From Cognataquiflexum rubidum (GTDB lineage: Bacteria; Bacteroidota; Bacteroidia; Cytophagales; Cyclobacteriaceae): a stretch of 64,000 nucleotides of DNA. How positions within the stretch are numbered: position 1 is the first letter of the stretch; each line of letters opens with the position of its first letter. Under the pieces are notes generated by a model. The model saw only the letters and a list, made by a program, of their open reading frames with translations. It was not told the DNA's origin and made no database searches. The stretch lies in the NCBI RefSeq assembly GCF_022538115.1, contig NZ_JAKZAL010000023.1, positions 1-64,000 of the forward strand. The letters run 5' to 3'. A program made the translations under genes and the position numbers. This document shows positions 62,170 through 64,000 of the stretch, piece by piece.

Positions 62170-64000
62170 TCAGTTTTGCTTCAATTTAAAAACTTCCAAT
62201 TCTCCATCGTTTTTGACAAAGAGAATCCATGTTTCATTTTTGACTTTAATGGACCGGATATGTTTGAGATCTCCGCTAATTCCAAGTTTTCCATTTTCCA
62301 TTACGAAAAAACCACCATTTCCATTTCCTTTCAAAGCCAATCCATGACTCCCTTGATAAGCACCAAAATAGGGAGAAACGGCTGTCATATTTCCCCCCAA
62401 CAGCAAATCCAATATCCCATCACCATCCAGGTCTTCCATCAAAATTGCCTGTATCGGCGCAAATTGGGCTTCAATGGGCAGGGGTTGGATGGTGAATCCT
62501 TTTCCTCCATTATTGAATAAAATCACGGATTCGAATTTTTTTGCTTCGAAAAGTTTGGCTTCCGCTAACTTGAAGTTCTTGAAAATTTCAGCCACTGTTT
62601 TACCGGCAAAGTCTGAATGCCTGACAAAGTCTTTTTTGAGCACAGGGATCTGCTTCACCAATTCATCCCTTGTGGCGATGGTATATTCTTTGCCGTCTTT
62701 ATGGTAAGTCAGGATTTGTTCCAAACTGCCGTTTCCGTCAAAATCCTTGACATACATCCTGACGGGAGCTTCTTCGGAGCTTTTTAGCCGGCTGTTTAAT
62801 CCAAGATTTCCAAGCACCAAATCAGGAAAACCATCTCCGTTCAAATCCCCAATTTCAACCGTATTCCACCAGCCTGAAGTATTGGCTAACCCAAATTTGT
62901 CTGTTTCATTAATCAACCTCCCATCACGGTGCATCAAAATGGTGATGGGCATCCATTCTCCCACGACGACCAAATCCATTTTTCCATCCCGATCCAAGTC
63001 TACCCACAAGGCTGATTTGACCATTCCTATAGCGGTTAAGTCAGGGGCAATTTGGGGAGTGATATCTGCATACGTTCCATTTCCGCTGTTCTTAAGGATA
63101 TAACTTCTAGGAAGCTGTCCATATTTCCCAATGACATTTCTTCCTCCTACAAACAAATCCTCCAAACCGTCGCCATCAAGATCATGTGGAAGCGCAACGG
63201 AATATTGGTTGTCCGGATCAATGGGAAGATCAAGGGATGAGTAATATGAACTTTGATTTTGGTGTAAGAGAATTTTATTTGAATGAGGGGGTGAAGGGTT
63301 ATTTCCTCCATTCAGCAGAAGTAAATCTGCGTTATCCTTTGATTCACTTTGCAAAAAGGCAGCATAGGTATGTTCCGATTCCAGGTCTTTTTCTAGAATC
63401 TCTTTTTCTGATGGGAGGAATTTTCCGTTTTTGTTTTGGATAAACAATCGGGACTCCTGACCCTTTGCTCCCCCAATAAAAATGTCTTCCAATCCATCCC
63501 CATTGGAATCGCCGATGGCAAATGCAGGCCCTTCTTGGGAAAGTTTGTGCGGCAGCAGCGGCTCTTTATTGAAATCATTGTAATCATCTTCTATGTGCAA
63601 AAACTCTAAGCCCGTTTCCTTGGAACTGAGTTTTTGAAGTAATGGAAGGGGTTGTTTTGGATCAGGAATGGGGGCAAGCAAAGCATTTTCCTCTTTTAAA
63701 GTAATCAGTTTGTTTACTTCCAAATTCAGCAAAGTTTCTCTTTTTCCCGTAGGCCAAATAACTTTTAGCGAATCGATGCTAGTGGCTTTTCCCAATCCCA
63801 AATTGATCTCCGGCGCAACGGAGGATTGAAAACCTCTAGCGGTGAAGTTTTCCTGAATGATTTTTGATCCCTTTATGTAGGCCTCCACCCGTGCCCCGAT
63901 TCCAAATTTATTGTTTCCTGACCCCTCGAACCTGATTTTAAGAAAAGATGGTTTTTCACTGGTGGGAAGCTGATATAACCTGTTTTCAAATATTTCAGAG
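62170..64000 (-). CDS. FG-GAP/VCBS repeat protein with ASPIC/UnbV domain (5' end outside window)
   Basis: The frame is open to the window edge, so the start codon is missing; at least 610 residues are encoded here. The visible N-terminal part is the ASPIC/UnbV domain (FLKIRFEGSGNNKFGIGARV, IWPTGKRETLL). Below it are FG-GAP/VCBS integrin-type propeller repeats with calcium-binding D-x-D/N-x-D-G signatures (GDSNGDGLEDIFIGG, HDLDGDGLEDLFVGG, VDLDRDGKMDLVVVG, GDLNGDGFPDLVLGN, EDLDGDGILDLLLGG). It is presumably secreted or surface-exposed. Such proteins often sit near SusC/D or PSD1 loci. The residue at 63886-63888 is a GTG (Val), an internal codon rather than the true start. Confidence 0.92.
   Translation of the reverse strand, partial: SEIFENRLYQLPTSEKPSFLKIRFEGSGNNKFGIGARVEAYIKGSKIIQENFTARGFQSSVAPEINLGLGKATSIDSLKVIWPTGKRETLLNLEVNKLITLKEENALLAPIPDPKQPLPLLQKLSSKETGLEFLHIEDDYNDFNKEPLLPHKLSQEGPAFAIGDSNGDGLEDIFIGGAKGQESRLFIQNKNGKFLPSEKEILEKDLESEHTYAAFLQSESKDNADLLLLNGGNNPSPPHSNKILLHQNQSSYYSSLDLPIDPDNQYSVALPHDLDGDGLEDLFVGGRNVIGKYGQLPRSYILKNSGNGTYADITPQIAPDLTAIGMVKSALWVDLDRDGKMDLVVVGEWMPITILMHRDGRLINETDKFGLANTSGWWNTVEIGDLNGDGFPDLVLGNLGLNSRLKSSEEAPVRMYVKDFDGNGSLEQILTYHKDGKEYTIATRDELVKQIPVLKKDFVRHSDFAGKTVAEIFKNFKLAEAKLFEAKKFESVILFNNGGKGFTIQPLPIEAQFAPIQAILMEDLDGDGILDLLLGGNMTAVSPYFGAYQGSHGLALKGNGNGGFFVMENGKLGISGDLKHIRSIKVKNETWILFVKNDGELEVFKLKQN

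Noticed and set aside
62057-62347. 96-residue plus-strand frame at the 3' end of the FG-GAP gene
   Set aside because: It overlaps the coding end of the minus-strand ASPIC/UnbV gene and has no gene-like features.

Overview
The window looks like a chromosomal segment of a Bacteroidota bacterium, most likely order Cytophagales and probably Cyclobacteriaceae (Algoriphagus/Belliella-like). The evidence is TAnnTTTG-type -7 promoter boxes, a type IX secretion C-terminal sorting domain, and a TonB/carboxypeptidase-regulatory chimera. The gene order pdxJ // CBS-nadK-DUF6089-uppS-bamA-ompH-ompH and the long acidic tail on ribosomal protein S16 also fit. No rRNA, CRISPR array, phage or transposase gene was found. 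The genus is inference; the phylum is well supported.

Layout. 1-3.2 kb: an AT-rich island with a broken ORF, an unknown protein and a type II restriction-modification pair. 3.3-7 kb: an unknown protein family member, a HAD phosphatase and an alanine/glycine:cation symporter, separated by repeat-rich spacers. 7.8-9.1 kb: a GH68 (levansucrase-like) lipoprotein. 9.6-12.7 kb: a large secreted Asp-box (BNR/VPS10-like) protein. 13.4-14.9 kb: a subtilase followed by a separate I9 propeptide/inhibitor-like protein. 15-16 kb: a duplicated non-coding repeat block. 16-20.4 kb: radA and polA. 20.6-27.2 kb: small membrane proteins, a 1205-residue membrane protein of unknown function, DUF2784 and a TPR protein. 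27.6-33.3 kb: a 1.9-kilo-residue secreted multidomain T9SS substrate. 33.7-46 kb: core genes for redox, outer-membrane assembly, undecaprenyl, NAD, PLP and folate/tryptophan metabolism, and Fe-S supply. 46-49 kb: an outer-membrane/TonB-plug chimera. 49-52.3 kb: gltX and a beta-propeller lipoprotein. 52.5-54.75 kb: the rpsP-rimM-trmD-rplS operon. 54.9-55.5 kb: a tRNA-Arg(CCT) locus with three tRNA copies and a GIY-YIG nuclease gene. 55.7-61.8 kb: a Planctomycetes-type PSCyt1/PSD1 - DUF1501 - DUF2231/cytochrome/LRR operon. 62.2-64 kb: the 3' part of an ASPIC/UnbV FG-GAP gene that runs off the window.

The most interesting locus is 54930-55485. One intact tRNA-Arg(CCT) is flanked upstream and downstream by broken copies of itself. 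Each broken copy carries a ~20-bp palindrome (CCTGCCT...AGGCAGG) in a different tRNA loop. A GIY-YIG nuclease ORF sits between the first remnant and the intact tRNA and uses an ATG supplied by the T-arm of the remnant. This looks like a small nuclease element that inserts in a tRNA gene and restores a working copy. Secondary points of interest are the protease plus separately encoded I9 protein, the restriction enzyme with an apparently swapped catalytic domain, and several families of intergenic repeats (heptamer-like polypurine tracts, a 21-bp-arm foldback, CTGAGT-type repeats and a 400-470-bp duplicated block).
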